This document shows, piece by piece, positions 21,501 through 31,981 of a DNA stretch of 64,000 bases; within the stretch, counting starts at the first letter, position 1; every line of letters starts with the position of its first letter. Source of the DNA: Branchiostoma floridae (lineage: Eukaryota > Chordata > Leptocardii > Amphioxiformes > Branchiostomatidae); NCBI RefSeq assembly GCF_000003815.2, contig NC_049992.1:3395703-3459702 (forward strand), read 5' to 3'. Below the pieces are notes generated by a model, which saw only the letters and a list, made by a program, of their open reading frames with translations, made no database searches and was not told the DNA's origin. The translations under genes were made by a program, and so were the position numbers.

Positions 21501-24500
21501 TTTATTTCTTATTTTTGATACACAAAAAAACACCTTCACGTTTGATTTAGCGGTAGTCATAGTCAATGGAGCATTTGTGATCGTTTAAGTTTGCAGTTGA
21601 AACAAGGTACAAACAATATGACTACTAGTAGGCAAAATACAGAATAAGCATTTTTGCAGTGGTTTTGAATTTGCACTAAAGGGATCACTGAAAAAAAAAA
21701 AAATGCATGGCCATCCGTGCAACCAGCATCCCCGGATGATGATAATGATGAAAGCATTAAACCATCATAAAAATGTCAAAATGGACAGTATGGTAATGTA
21801 TACTCTAAGATAACCATGAAAACAGAATCTGAGGAAAAGCCTTTACATTGGTATACAACATTGGGAGTGAATATAGTTGGGTTCAGCACTTTTTTTTCTT
21901 TTTTTTCTAGAGCCGCCCCAGCCCATCTTCGGGATCCCCCTGGATGAGGCAGTGGAACGGTCCAAGCTGATCGACGGGATCGAATTACCAGCCATCTTCA
22001 GAGACTGTCTGGACTTCATAGAGGAGAGAGGTATGGAACTGTCTACAGCAGTCTACTAGTATTACATTACAGAACTGTAACCACATATATGTTAAAGATG
22101 AGACACATTGTATTGCCTTAGACAGTACAGTTGGACAAGAGAAATGTGAATGTGGTCCAGGTGAGAGATGTTTTTCATCAGTATGTCCACCTGCAATCAG
22201 TTGTTTTCCAGCTATATGTATGACATGTCATTAGATATTTTATACCTGTGTGTCTTCCCTATCCTTAGATGTTTCTCACCTGTCCTTTATTAGCTGTTCT
22301 TCATCTGTCCTTCGATATTTCTCACTCTCACACTCACTTACTATCCAGTTTATTGTCCTTGTCAGTCGAGGATTATTAGACATGCTTGCATGTAAATATG
22401 AAGCCAGTCTTGATGGCAACTTCCCAGCTACATCTGTCCTCTGGTATTTCTCACCCATATATCTCACCTGTTCCCAAATCTCACCTGTATATCTCACCTG
22501 TCCCCAAGTATTTCTCACTTGTATATCTCACCTGTCCCCAGGTTTGTCTACAGAGGGGATCTACCGTATCTCACCCGTGAAGTCCCAGGTCGACGCCCTG
22601 CGTGCTGCGTATGACCACGGTGAGGTTGTCGACCTGCAGGACCATGACCCCCACACGGTGGCGGGCCTCCTGAAGACTTACCTGAGAGAGTTACCTGACC
22701 CTGTACTCACCATGGAGCTGCTACCTGGGTTTGAAGATGCTTCAGGTGCAAACATGTTCTGGTCTTGTTGTTTCCTTTTAGCAACTTGCAACTAGACTGG
22801 CTAATACCCGTCACATTTGGCGAAAATCGATCGGACGTCGATTCTGCGGCAATTGCCAAGCCTTGCTTATAATAATGACTTAATTGCACAACAATTGCAC
22901 AAGGTACAAAGTATGGCTTATATGTGACAGGGACGGCTTTCAGGTGAAAAATATGCGCAACCCTCTCTCGATCTTAAAATTTTAAATACACGTATGGCCG
23001 ATATTCCATCGATACGCCCGAAGATCGTGGATAATGTGACAGGGGTATAATGACTGCCCGAGGTGGAAATCCCTTTGTGGACAGACAGACTGTTCCTATG
23101 GCTACTACATATTGCGTTGGGACTGAGTAGTAGTAGAGTAGAGAGAAACTTGCAACATCTTACTCACAGTGAAACATAAGATGCACAACTTCAATGCTGG
23201 GTGGACAAAAGTACTGTAATTGCAGAAACGTTCGCGGTTTTCGCGGTGGCAGCTTCACCCAGTATTTCTAGTTCTAGAACAGTATATTATGAATGATAAC
23301 ACTTCTGAAAACAATTCTATCAGGTTGGTAGAACTTTGAAATTGAAGCTTCTTTTACACAACTAGTAAGGTCTCAGGTGCATACGTCTTGATACCTACAA
23401 TGTACCTTCCTCTGACTTTCTGACTGGAGTGCTGCTTCGAAATGTAATTAGGTGAGACATTACCGGTTGTGTGAAAGAAAACTCCACTATCCAATGCTAA
23501 CACAGTTGCACCATGCTCCACACCTGTTCCAGCCCTACCTGGTGAGGATGAACGAATCGCTGCGCTGATCCAGATGTTATACCAGCTGCCTACCTGTAAC
23601 CGTTTACTGATCACCTGGCTCATACAGCACATGGTGCACATCATGGACAGGGTACGTACACACCTGTTTGTTTGTTTGTTTGACGGTCGAACAACACTGT
23701 ACTGGACGTCTTGTACCAATGTCTATCTCACTTCTATCCCAGGAAGCTGAAACCAAGATGAACCTACAGAACATCTACATCGTGCTGAGTCCAACACAAC
23801 ATCAGCCATGCTCAACACTTTCTTATGTATCTGATGTGTTATTACATTACTGGATATATTTGTGATAATGAGTATCTTCCTTGTTTGTCCCTTTTAGGAA
23901 GCAGAAACAAAGATGAACCTACAGAACATCTCCATTGTGTTGAGCCCAACTTTCAACATCAGCCATGCTCAACACTTTCTTATGTATGTGATGTGTTATT
24001 CCAGTGCTGGACATCTTGTGATAATGTATATCTTACTTTTCTTTTCCCTTTAAGGAAGCAGAAACCAAGATGAACCTACAGAACATCTCCATCGTGTTGA
24101 GCCCCACACTGAACATTAGCCACCGGGTTCTCAATGCTTTCTTCTCGCACCACGATCAGCTGTTTGGAGATGACGGCATCAGAAAGTACGGAATTACATT
24201 TATTTTGTATGCTTAGTAATGTTAGCCTCTACCATGCAGGCTCTGCAGGTCACTGGAAAAATAGGAGAAATAGGCCAAATAAGACAGAAAACACTACAGA
24301 GGAGTTAGATAGCCAGGGAGCACAGTTTGCGACCTAAGGAGCCTTTCCAGTGACCTGTGGAGCCTGGTAGACTTACTTAGACTTAGGGGCTCCCGTCTGA
24401 TAGAGTCTATAGTAATGTAGTTACTGCTTGAAACTGAACATTGTTTTGCCTATTTGTTTTATGTTAAAAGCAGGTAAGTGTAAGACTAAGAGAAGGAAGG

Positions 24501-27500
24501 AGGTGTGGGCTTGTAAAAAAACCTTTTTATCTTAAGGATTAGACACATGATCAAGTTTACTTCCTATTGTGGTTTTGTAGTTGTTTTTCTTTTCTGCTTT
24601 TGGTCATGTTATCAGTCTTTTTGCACAGCTTTTTGTTTTGCTCATAATTCGTTTTGTTGAAAAAAAAAGGGGCGATACTGTGGACAGGCAAGGCAGCAGC
24701 GCTGGTATTTTTGTGGTTTAAAAAAAAAGACCACCTTAATGTTCTGTAGTACATACATGTTTTTTTGGTTAATTCATTGTATGGGGACTGACATCATTGA
24801 TATATATACATGCGACAATATTTTTCCTTTTGCTCTTGGAGATAATTTTTTATGACATCATGTTTATAAGCACCACAACGTACACAAAACAACATAAGCC
24901 ATATCCAAAAACCCCCTAACCTGCACTCAATGTTAACTTAACAGTGTATAATGTCACCGGTCCACTGTATGTACATTGTGCATATATAAGTATTATAACA
25001 CTTTCATGCACATATTGTGTAACTGGTCTTAAAAGAGTAAAGTTGAACCAGAGAGGTTGAAAGTCAGAGAGGTATGAGCAGGTAACAACACAAATATCTT
25101 TTCTCTGTTGTATGGAATCACTGTTACAGTTGACAATGTTTTTGTTGTTCATAACTTTGTTCATTTATGTCAAACCATATGTTTTTTTTTGTGTGCTAAC
25201 GAATTTATGCATGTGTGTGTAAGCATATGTGAAATGTGTATTTGTTCTTATGACATTAGTACAGTGCAGTGCATGTGTGCTACTGTGTATGCATGTGTAG
25301 TGTATATGTGCTAACGCGTCCAAGTATGCATGTTTTGGACGCCAGCATGTTATCAGGCCGTTAGCCAGGCAGCCATACATTACAGGCGTACATTGTAGGG
25401 CCTGTTAAAAAAATAACTCAAATTGTACGGCCTTACATTGGGAGCAATGACAAGCATGAAATTCTGATTGACCAGGGATGCTACAGGTCACATGTGTCCT
25501 GTCTGACAGTGAATTTGCTTCATTCCCCTAAATTTGCACCTCAAAATGTGGGAAATGGTGTTTGAGAGAGTTATAAATTTCACAATTTTCTGAGTGAGGA
25601 TGTCCCCAGACCCCCTGCAATACTCCCACCTTCAGCGCTCACCGAACGGCAAGAAATTTGGACATCCTAGCTACATGTAAAAGCCTGCATGTAATGTATG
25701 TGTGTTTTTTGTGTACATGTATGTATATTCATGTACAATATGCATGGAGTGCATGTGTATTGTGCATGTATATGTATGTAGTGTGTTGTGCATGATTGTA
25801 CAGTCTGCATGTGAGCTATGATGTGTGTATGTACATGTGTATGTGCAGTGCAGTGTACAATTCATGCATGTGTGCTTTTGTGTGTGGATGTACATGTATG
25901 ATGTAATGCATGTGTGAAGGGCACAATGCATGTGCTCATGCATGTACAATGTATGTTGCATGCATGTGTGCTATCCTGTGTGCATCTGTGTTATGCATGT
26001 GTGTCGTGTGTACCTATGTCATGATGTGTGCATGATGTCTAATCCATTTGTGCACGTGCATGTGTGCTTACCTGTGTGCATGTGTGTTGTGTGCACCTAT
26101 GCCATGATGTGTGGATGTGCACACGCGCATGTGTGCTAACCTGTGTGCATGTGTGTAGTGTGCACCTGTGCCATGATGTGTGCATGTGCGCACGTGCATG
26201 TGTGCTAACCTGTGCACGTGCTTGCAGGGTGGGCCGTCCCCTCCGATGGGAGAGCTCTACCATGAACTTGGATGACATTCCCGACAGCCCCAGGTAGTGT
26301 TACTCACACAAAGGAGGTTTTAAAAGACTTCTAAACCTTAAAGGAGGTTTAAAATGGTTTTAAGTCTCCTTACTCACACACCACTTCCCTCAACTTATAT
26401 GTATCTGCTCAATAACACACTCCCCCCTCAACTTACCTCACTCATAACACACTCATAGCTTAACTCTAACCTTATCACTCTGCTAACACATCAGTACATT
26501 TATCATCATTCTAACTTCCTTGTCCTCACATTTAACACTGTAACGTTATACATGTACAACACCTTGCTGGCAGCTTCTTGTGTATGGTACTGAAGAAGGG
26601 TCTTGATGGGTAGAAGGTGCAAGTCATCATCTTTCTTTTCTTTTCTTTTTTTGCTGTGCATTTTTAAGTATCTCAAGAAACTTTGATTTGTTTTCTGGGA
26701 TATCTGTGTCATGCTCTACCTTTGTGTGGGTTTTCCACTTTTTTTATATTTAGTCCCACCTTTTTTATAGTTTGTCTTTTTTGATTGTAGACGTTGTAAT
26801 ATAAAATGTGTTAAGTGTACAGCCTTTTTGCAAAACAAAACTTTGGTGGAACTGCAGCAATAGGAGGCGCTCCTGCAATCCCTAGGGTCAAGGTGATGTG
26901 AGGAATGATAGGTAATTGTGTGCCCAGTTCTATAGAGGAGGAACTGCAGCGGTAGGAGGCGCTTTTGCAAACCAAAGTGGTAGTGGGGGGGCAAGGGTCA
27001 TTGTCATGGTGATGTGAGGAATGATGGGTATCTGTTTGCCCAGTTCTATTGAGGAGGAACTGCAGCGGCAGGAGGCGCTCTTGGAGCAGCTCCACTCGGA
27101 GCTTGGAGCCGGAGTGGAGGATCCGGAGAAGGAGGAGAGACTCTGGGAGGTGCAGCGGATCATCACACAGCTCAAGAGACAGGTGAGGGTTTTAGACCTG
27201 CTTCTTACATCTTAAAACAGGTTTCTTAAAGTTGCTGGAAGGTGCAGAGAATCATCACACAGCTCAAGAGACAGATGAGAGTCTTAAACCAGCTTCTTAA
27301 AGTCTTAACAAGTTTCTTGAAGATGCTGGGTGATACAAATGATCATTACACAACTGAAGAGACAATAGACTTAAATGTGCTTGTTACATCTTGATTCAGT
27401 TTCTAAGTTTATGTTTAAGACAGAGTCTTTGGTCTCTTCTAGGGTCTTCTTCTCCTCTTAACTGCATTTCAGTAGGCTCACATGCAGACCACCACTTCCT

Positions 27501-30500
27501 GCAGTCTCTTCTATCCAGTGCATGTTTCCTCACTTCCTCCCAAGTGTAAGGCCCAAGCCTCAAGTCCTGCATGCAATTCACTCGTTGTCCTGTCTCTTTA
27601 GCCTCTACCAGGCTTCGTGGATCGGTGGTCTAATTGTAGAAAATGGCCAAATAGAGTCAATAGTGCGCTAGGGGATCGGCCGGCCAGAAAAAAAACATTA
27701 TCCTCTGAGTCACCACATGGAGATTATCATGGTGAGGATTTCTGGCGGTCCGTCTCCCCTAGGGTACTATGACTCTATTTGGCCAATTTCTACAATTAGA
27801 CCACTGATCCACGAAGCCTGGTAGAGGCTACTGTCTCTTAATGTCTTTTATTGTGTGTCTGAATACAGCTGAAGCGGGCCAAAACAACCTACGCTTCATC
27901 TGCTGCCAAAACCAGCACCAAACAGAAGGAAAAGGAAAGCAAACCAACAGAGACCAAACCGAAGGAGAAGGACACAAAAGAACCAGAGACTAAATCAGCT
28001 GCTATAGAGAAGCCAGCCGAGGAGAAACCAGCAGAAAAGAAAGTAACTGAGAAGAAACCAGCACAAAAGAAACCAGCTGAGAAGAAACCGGCAGAAAAGA
28101 AACCAGCACAAAAGAAACCAGCAGAAAAGAAACCAGCTGAGAAGAAACTAGCTGAAAAGAAACAAGTTGAGAAAAAGTCATCACCAGCTGAAGCAGTGAA
28201 GCAGGAGGAAAAGAAGGTGGAAGAAGAAAAAGAAGAAGAAAAGGAAATCGAGAAACCTTCTGACCAGAAGGAAGAGGTTAGCATTGTTGCTAAGGAGGAG
28301 GCAGAAGAACAGAAAGAGAAGGAGGAACCGGCAGCAGCTGTGGAGGCAGCAGTGGTCCATCAGGAGGAGGAGAAGGAGAAGATGAAGGAACAGGAAGAGG
28401 AGGAGGAAGATGATGGTGAGAACATCACAAAACTCTGGATACTTTGTTTTAAGACAAATCCATCTCTGCTGCAACTGGATAAGATTTGGAAATTACCTCC
28501 AGATGTTTCAACTGACATCTGTCATTCTTCTCCGGTGGCACTGACAAAGGAAAGTGATGGATGTCAGTCAAAACGTCCAGAAGTAATTCTCAAATTATAT
28601 CCAGTTGTTGAGACTTAATGCCATTGTCTTTAACTATTGTTTGATCGATATGTTGAAAGTGTTGAAGATGGTACAAGGTGTAACTTTCTCCAACGTACTG
28701 AACATTTAACGAGATGCTGAGACTTTGTAGTAACAGAATGTATTGACAATGTAATGTGTGGTTGCTTGTTCTAAAGAAGAGCTGGAGTTGTTACTAGAGG
28801 AAGTGGCAGATGTCACTCAAAATGTCCAGAAGTAATCACATCCAGTTGTACAGATTGAATCATCATTCAAAATGTTTACCTGGATGTCTAACCTTTGTCA
28901 ACATACAGGACACTTTCTTTAACAAATGGAAAGTAGCTGTAAGTTGGTTATGACAGAAAATATTGATGCATATTATGTTGTTGCTTGTTCCACAGAAGAG
29001 CTGGAGTTGTTGCTGGAGGAAGAGGCAGCCCTGATAGCTGAGCAGGAGGAACTGATGGCTCTACAGACCAACCTGCAGTCCAGAATAGAGAAGGAAAGGT
29101 GAGGCAACAAACTTACAAAAGTTTTTCTGTTAACCAACTAATAGTTAACTTGTCCGTTAACCACACATTCTTACCTAACTGCTAGCTGATGGCTCTACAG
29201 ACCAACCTGCAGTCCAGAATAGAGAAGGAGAGGTGAGGCAACAAACTTACTAAAGTTTTCTGTGTACCACACAAGAGTTAACTTTTCCCGTTAACCACAC
29301 ACACTTACCTGACTCATAGCTGTGCTGATGGCTCTACAGACCAACCTGCAGTCCAGAATAGAGAAGGAGAGGTGAGGCAACAAACTTACAAAAGTTTTTC
29401 TGTTAATCAACCAAGAGTTAACTTGTCCGTTAACCACACACACTTACCTGACTGATAGCTGATAGCTCTACAGACCAACCTGCAGTCCAGAATAGAGAAG
29501 GAAAGGTCAGACTGCAAAAAAATGTTTTTATGTTTCACAGAAACTTACAGTTGTATGCATACCTGTAGGGTCTTGTTAAAGTTACTAATATATAACAAGG
29601 TAAAAGTACGCTTTCAGGAAATATGGACATAATCACTTTCCCTAAAAAATACACGTACTAGTACCTTGTACTCTTTGAGCAGAAAATGAAAATTATAATT
29701 TCACACTCTGGTAAGTTTATTGTTGTCCATTTGTATACAGGACAGTAATTGACCAGTTGAAAGGGGTAGACAGGATCAAGCCATAATGCTATGATTAAGT
29801 AGTAACAGTTTTCCTTGTCTGTCCTATTTTTCATATTTTATAGAACAGAGATTGTCTAGTTAAAGGAGGTCAAGAGACAGTCAAGGCAGTAAATAGCTTA
29901 GGACCAGAGCAGTAGTAATTCTCCCTTCTCCATACAGGACAGAGATTGACCAATTGAAGGAGGAGATCGCCGAAGCAATGAACAGCAGAGAGACAGCGTC
30001 GCCCCCACAGCAGAACGGGATGCACAGCAGCAGCAGTAACAGCTCAGACAACAGCAGTGACAGCAGCAGTGTATCCTTTACTACAGACAAATCACAGTCC
30101 CAGCAACTTGTTGATCAATGTATCATGGAAGCTCATCTGTGTTTGTAGTAATCATAGTACAAAGCTAAACTTTCTTCCCACATAAAAGTACACACAGATC
30201 AAATTTTCAATGACCACTGTCACCTTCTTCAGGATCAATACTGATGACCAATCACTTCGGAACATAAACTCGTGAGAGTTACAGACAAGTATCTCTCTTA
30301 TCAACACATGATCTAGCAGATATGTGTTGTCAGCAAATGGTCAAACGTGCCAGCAAGTTTATAACGGCCACAGTCTCTGTTCATATTGATCAATGATTAT
30401 AGTGGTTAACGAATTCCTGACATATTTAGAGTTTGTGAAGGGAACTGGACAAAAATTGTGTACAACTAGACAGAATGACCTTGACTGCATCTTCAGGAGG

Positions 30501-31089
30501 ATGAAGAGGAGTTACAAGACATCCTGGATGACCTTGTCAAGGAGAACCAAGAACTGGAGGTAACAAAAATGCTGCATCTGCCTGAAAATTCAAATCAAAT
30601 AGAAGCTTTCTAACAAACTCCTTGATAACCCATTCTACCATGGATGTCTCACTGGCCTGTATTTCTGTTCCACGGACCAAAAACTTAGACCTGAGTCTTT
30701 GGATTGACAATGTAATTGATAATGCTGTATTTAAAAAAAATGCAATGTTACAAAGAAGGATTTGTTTGCATGAGTCCTTTGATTTCCCTGTTTCTTACCA
30801 CAGTCCAAAAAATCTGGACCCAAATCTGGCAATCGATTGTGAGTGGTACTGTGTTCAACTGAAGTTGCCAATCTACTACTGAACTTAACATCTCTTTTTG
30901 TTTCCGTTACAGACCAAAAACTCGGACCTTAGTCTAGCGATCGACCGTGAGCGCCAGCGCTGCATCCAGCTGAAGGTACAGATCAGGATGCTGCAGAGAA
31001 GAGAGGAGCTGGGATGTGGGGAGGACGGACAGACTACAGATGGTTCTGTAACACGGCCAGTCACTGTGGACAGGGAGACAACGCTATAG
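18592..31089 (+). CDS. RALBP1: RalA-binding protein 1 (RALBP1/RLIP76), sixteen coding exons
   Basis: Effector of Ral GTPases with RhoGAP activity toward Rac/Cdc42, acting at membranes in endocytosis and signalling. Exons: 18592-18624, 19658-19745, 20141-20240, 20594-20756, 21147-21315, 21911-22030, 22542-22745, 23533-23651, 24055-24185, 26228-26293, 27044-27182, 27869-28415, 28996-29098, 29938-30070, 30497-30559, 30913-31089. Borders are GT/AG and phases match; 2355 nt gives 784 aa plus TAG. In order: acidic/lysine-rich N-terminus (GYVAFEEEDSDEE; GKRKGLFRNRF); RhoGAP domain about 191-375 (PIFGIPLDEAVERS; Arg finger in GIYRIS at about R233; NISIVLSPT); Ral-binding coiled coil about 398-450 (EERLWEVQRIITQLKRQ); an extra Lys/Pro/Glu repeat segment in exon 12; C-terminal coiled coils (EEQEL-type; VKENQELE). 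It is longer than human RALBP1 (655 aa), largely through exon 12. The donor of exon 14 (GTATCC) is weak. Exons 9, 11, 13, 14 and 16 have partial tandem copies. Confidence 0.94.
19430..19625. mobile_element. MITE with perfect 9-bp target duplication
   Basis: Flanked by CTCACTAAG on both sides (19421-19429, 19626-19634). The ends are short, imperfect inverted copies around GTCTGCATG. The interior contains repeated TTACGCTAAAT-type motifs and no coding capacity. It lies in RALBP1 intron 1. The 9-bp duplication fits a Mutator-like origin, which is inference. Confidence 0.65.
21397..21492 (+). mobile_element. SINE 3'-tail fragment
   Basis: Contains AAGCTGGTGTGTTACGC, then TCATACCAGCTGTATAGA and a GATACA tail. 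It matches the SINE tail at 8556-8620 (inverted) and fragments at 52.5 and 55.7 kb. It lies in RALBP1 intron 5, with no other feature nearby. Confidence 0.6.
22240..22541 (+). repeat. Pyrimidine-rich minisatellite ending at the RALBP1 exon-7 acceptor
   Basis: Degenerate units around TATCTCACCTGTCCCC recur across the last 300 bases of intron 6. The final unit forms the polypyrimidine tract and acceptor of exon 7. Earlier units such as ACCTGTCCCCAAG resemble decayed acceptors. One open frame runs from this tract into exon 7 but is not a separate gene. Confidence 0.75.
22804..23050. mobile_element. Possible MITE with ACCC-GTCACATT ends
   Basis: The left end TACCCGTCACATT and the right end AATGTGACAGGGGTA are inverted relatives. 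The interior has CGAT-rich motifs (ATCGATCG, CGATCTT) and no coding capacity. The arms are short and I see no target duplication. It lies in RALBP1 intron 7. Confidence 0.45.
23690..24185 (+). repeat. Triplicated RALBP1 exon-9 region
   Basis: Three direct units of about 155 bp. Each begins with an intronic GGACNTCTTGT-type block and pyrimidine tract, then an acceptor and codons for E-A-E-T-K-M-N-L-Q-N-I. Exon-like starts are at 23743, 23898 and 24055. Only the third unit is a complete exon, with a donor at 24186. Units 1 and 2 diverge from the exon after the VLSPT codons; in both, the later part still resembles LNISHRVLN codons, with a small deletion in unit 1. Unit 2 has a candidate donor GTATGT near 23984. 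Confidence 0.92.
24223..24374. mobile_element. MITE, TAGCCTCTACCAGGC-related
   Basis: Inverted arms of about 35 bp (TCTACCATGCAGGCTCTGCA... and ...TGTGGAGCCTGGTAGA, both followed inward by CAGGTCACTGGAAA or its inverse). The outer TAGCCTCTACC matches the element at 27599-27830. The right end is diverged and I see no target duplication. It lies in RALBP1 intron 9. Confidence 0.75.
25680..26226 (+). repeat. TG-rich minisatellite ending at the RALBP1 exon-10 acceptor
   Basis: GCATGTGTG-rich sequence resolves at its right end into about three units of some 62-66 bp (GTGCACCTATGCCATGATGT, then GTGCTAACCTGTGTGCATG). The last unit runs into the acceptor of exon 10 at 26227. Reading frames here are artefacts of the repeat. 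Confidence 0.8.
26846..27400 (+). repeat. Partial copies of both edges of RALBP1 exon 11
   Basis: Upstream, the exon's 5' end (true start 27044) recurs near 26927 with an intact GCCCAG acceptor, and near 26846 without one. Both copies carry TAG where the true exon has CAG (after CTGCAGCGG or CTGCAGCAA). Downstream, the 3' end (GGTGCAGCGGATCATCACAC, donor at 27183) recurs near 27247 and, more decayed, near 27330; there the donor GTGAGG has become ATGAGA or is lost. The true exon therefore sits between shells of its own edges. Confidence 0.88.
27599..27830. mobile_element. Mutator-like foldback MITE, perfect 9-bp target duplication
   Basis: A 232-bp element with inverted arms of about 65 bp: TAGCCTCTACCAGGCTTCGT... 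at the left and its inverse at the right, continuing through GGTCTAATTGTAGAAA and GGCCAAATAGAGTC. The identical nonamer CTGTCTCTT flanks it (27590-27598 and 27831-27839). Long arms plus a 9-bp duplication are typical of Mutator-like non-autonomous elements. It lies in RALBP1 intron 11. Confidence 0.88.
28005..28178 (+). repeat. Coding minisatellite in RALBP1 exon 12 (K-P-A-E-K units)
   Basis: In-frame 15-base units (AAACCAGCAGAAAAG type) encode repeated KPAEK/KPAQK pentapeptides, about nine or ten units with drift at the 3' end (KLAEK, KQVEK). The unit is a multiple of three, so copy number can change without breaking the frame. The encoded segment is lysine- and glutamate-rich and probably disordered, between the Ral-binding coiled coil and the C-terminal coiled coils. 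Confidence 0.88.
28555..29010 (+). repeat. Tandem duplication across the RALBP1 exon-13 5' edge
   Basis: A unit of roughly 220-230 bp starting GATGTCAGTCAAAACGTCC (about 28559) recurs from about 28809 (GATGTCACTCAAAATGTCC). Each unit ends with exon-13 sequence (AAGAGCTGGAGTTGTT). In the first copy (near 28776) the acceptor reads TAAAG instead of CACAG and the codons are altered, so the true exon is at 28996. Confidence 0.8.
29052..29505 (+). repeat. Four-copy array of the RALBP1 exon-13 3' edge
   Basis: The last 47 or so bases of exon 13 and the following intron recur with ends at 29098 (true exon), 29232, 29371 and 29505, a period of 134-139 bp. The exon part (CTACAGACCAACCTGCAGTC) is almost unchanged. 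Copies 2 and 3 keep the donor GTGAGG and copy 4 has GTCAGA. No acceptor precedes copies 2-4, so they could serve only as alternative donors. Confidence 0.93.
29737..29985 (+). repeat. Degraded upstream copies of the RALBP1 exon-14 5' edge
   Basis: The exon-14 start (ATACAGGACAGAGATTGACC, 29932-29951) recurs near 29737 (ATACAGGACAGTAATTGACC) with a usable acceptor, and near 29838 (TATAGAACAGAGATTGTC). Both copies are diverged, and each reaches a stop in the exon frame within about 30 bases or loses it. Confidence 0.75.
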
Positions 31090-31340
31090 ACAAACTTAAC
31101 ACTAGCTGTATGGTATATGTCATCATATATTATTTGTTTGTTCGTTTTTTATTATTTTTGATAGTTCAGAAGTACTAGACTACATTCTGTCACTGCAGAC
31201 AGAGAGATAATGCTACAGACAACCTTTATGGTATAACCCATAACATATTATTTGTTTGGTTTTGTTATCTTACAGTATAACACTAGCACATCAAGCCACT
31301 ATGGACAGGTAGAATACCTTTTAGGCAATTGCAAACTTTC
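30670..31340 (+). repeat. Degraded copies flanking RALBP1 exon 16
   Basis: Upstream, the exon-16 5' end (ACAGACCAAAAACTCGGACC) recurs near 30675 (CACGGACCAAAAACTTAGACC, acceptor lost) and near 30801 (CACAGTCCAAAAAATCTGGACC, acceptor kept). The second copy extends through codons similar to AIDRERQRCIQLK. Downstream of the stop, the exon's end (CACTGTGGACAGGGAGACAA) recurs near 31188 and more weakly near 31297, together with the ATTATTTGTTTG-type sequence that follows. Confidence 0.75.
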
Positions 31341-31881
31341 TCTTTTCAAGACATTATCTATAACATTTTGTTGGGTTTTGACAGTTTAGGTGGACGATGT
31401 GCAACCCTTACCAGCAATGTGCTGGTTGGAGTATAGCTGCAGCTTATTCAGCTAGAGCCATTCTGATAAGACGGGCTTTGACCCGTATAAGGAAGGGCAG
31501 GTAACCAGTTTGCTTGGTCACAAGCAAAGACAATTCAAGAATCTTTGTATGTCTAACAGATATATTAAGATTCCTGAACATACATGTACAAGAAAAAGTT
31601 CTTTTGAATAATGTGGTATTTACCGTACATTCGTTAAGAAGTTCTTTTGAATGACATGATGTTTAATGTACATTTGATAACAAGTGCTGCCAACATGCAT
31701 AGCAGTACATTAAAATGTATAAACTGCCTCTGTAAGGTAAGCTAAAACTATGTAGTGTTTAACGTGTAGATGTGCAATAATACAATGGAAATATAACGCG
31801 ATGAAAACAAGAGTCTCTACAGAATGATCCCCCTCCTTAATCATGCAACTCTAAGGGTCAGATAAAATGTAACGGAGATAC
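31090..31881 (+). other. RALBP1 3' UTR and flank
   Basis: Probable 3' UTR. No AATAAA is seen. An ATTAAA near 31709 is the only candidate signal, and it is weak. Nothing else is recognised before the gap. Confidence 0.4.
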
Positions 31882-31981
31882 NNNNNNNNNNNNNNNNNNN
31901 NNNNNNNNNNNNNNNNNNNNNNNNNNNNNNNNNNNNNNNNNNNNNNNNNNNNNNNNNNNNNNNNNNNNNNNNNNNNNNNNN
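31882..31981. other. Assembly gap, 100 N
   Basis: A run of exactly 100 N, the usual placeholder for a gap of unknown size. Distances and continuity across this point are not reliable. Confidence 0.99.

Noticed and set aside
22250-22795. 181-codon plus-strand frame
   Set aside because: It contains RALBP1 exon 7 but also intron minisatellite before it and intron after it.
23743-23990. Exon-9 copies of RALBP1 as mutually exclusive exons
   Set aside because: Neither copy has a complete exon sequence matching the family; at best they are partial. Kept as a repeat and a finding, not as annotated exons.
25671-26278. Histidine/threonine-rich and cysteine/valine-rich frames
   Set aside because: Translations of the TG/CA-rich minisatellite before RALBP1 exon 10.
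27889-28474. Serine/phenylalanine- and leucine-rich frames on the minus strand
   Set aside because: Antisense shadows of the lysine/glutamate-rich RALBP1 exon 12.
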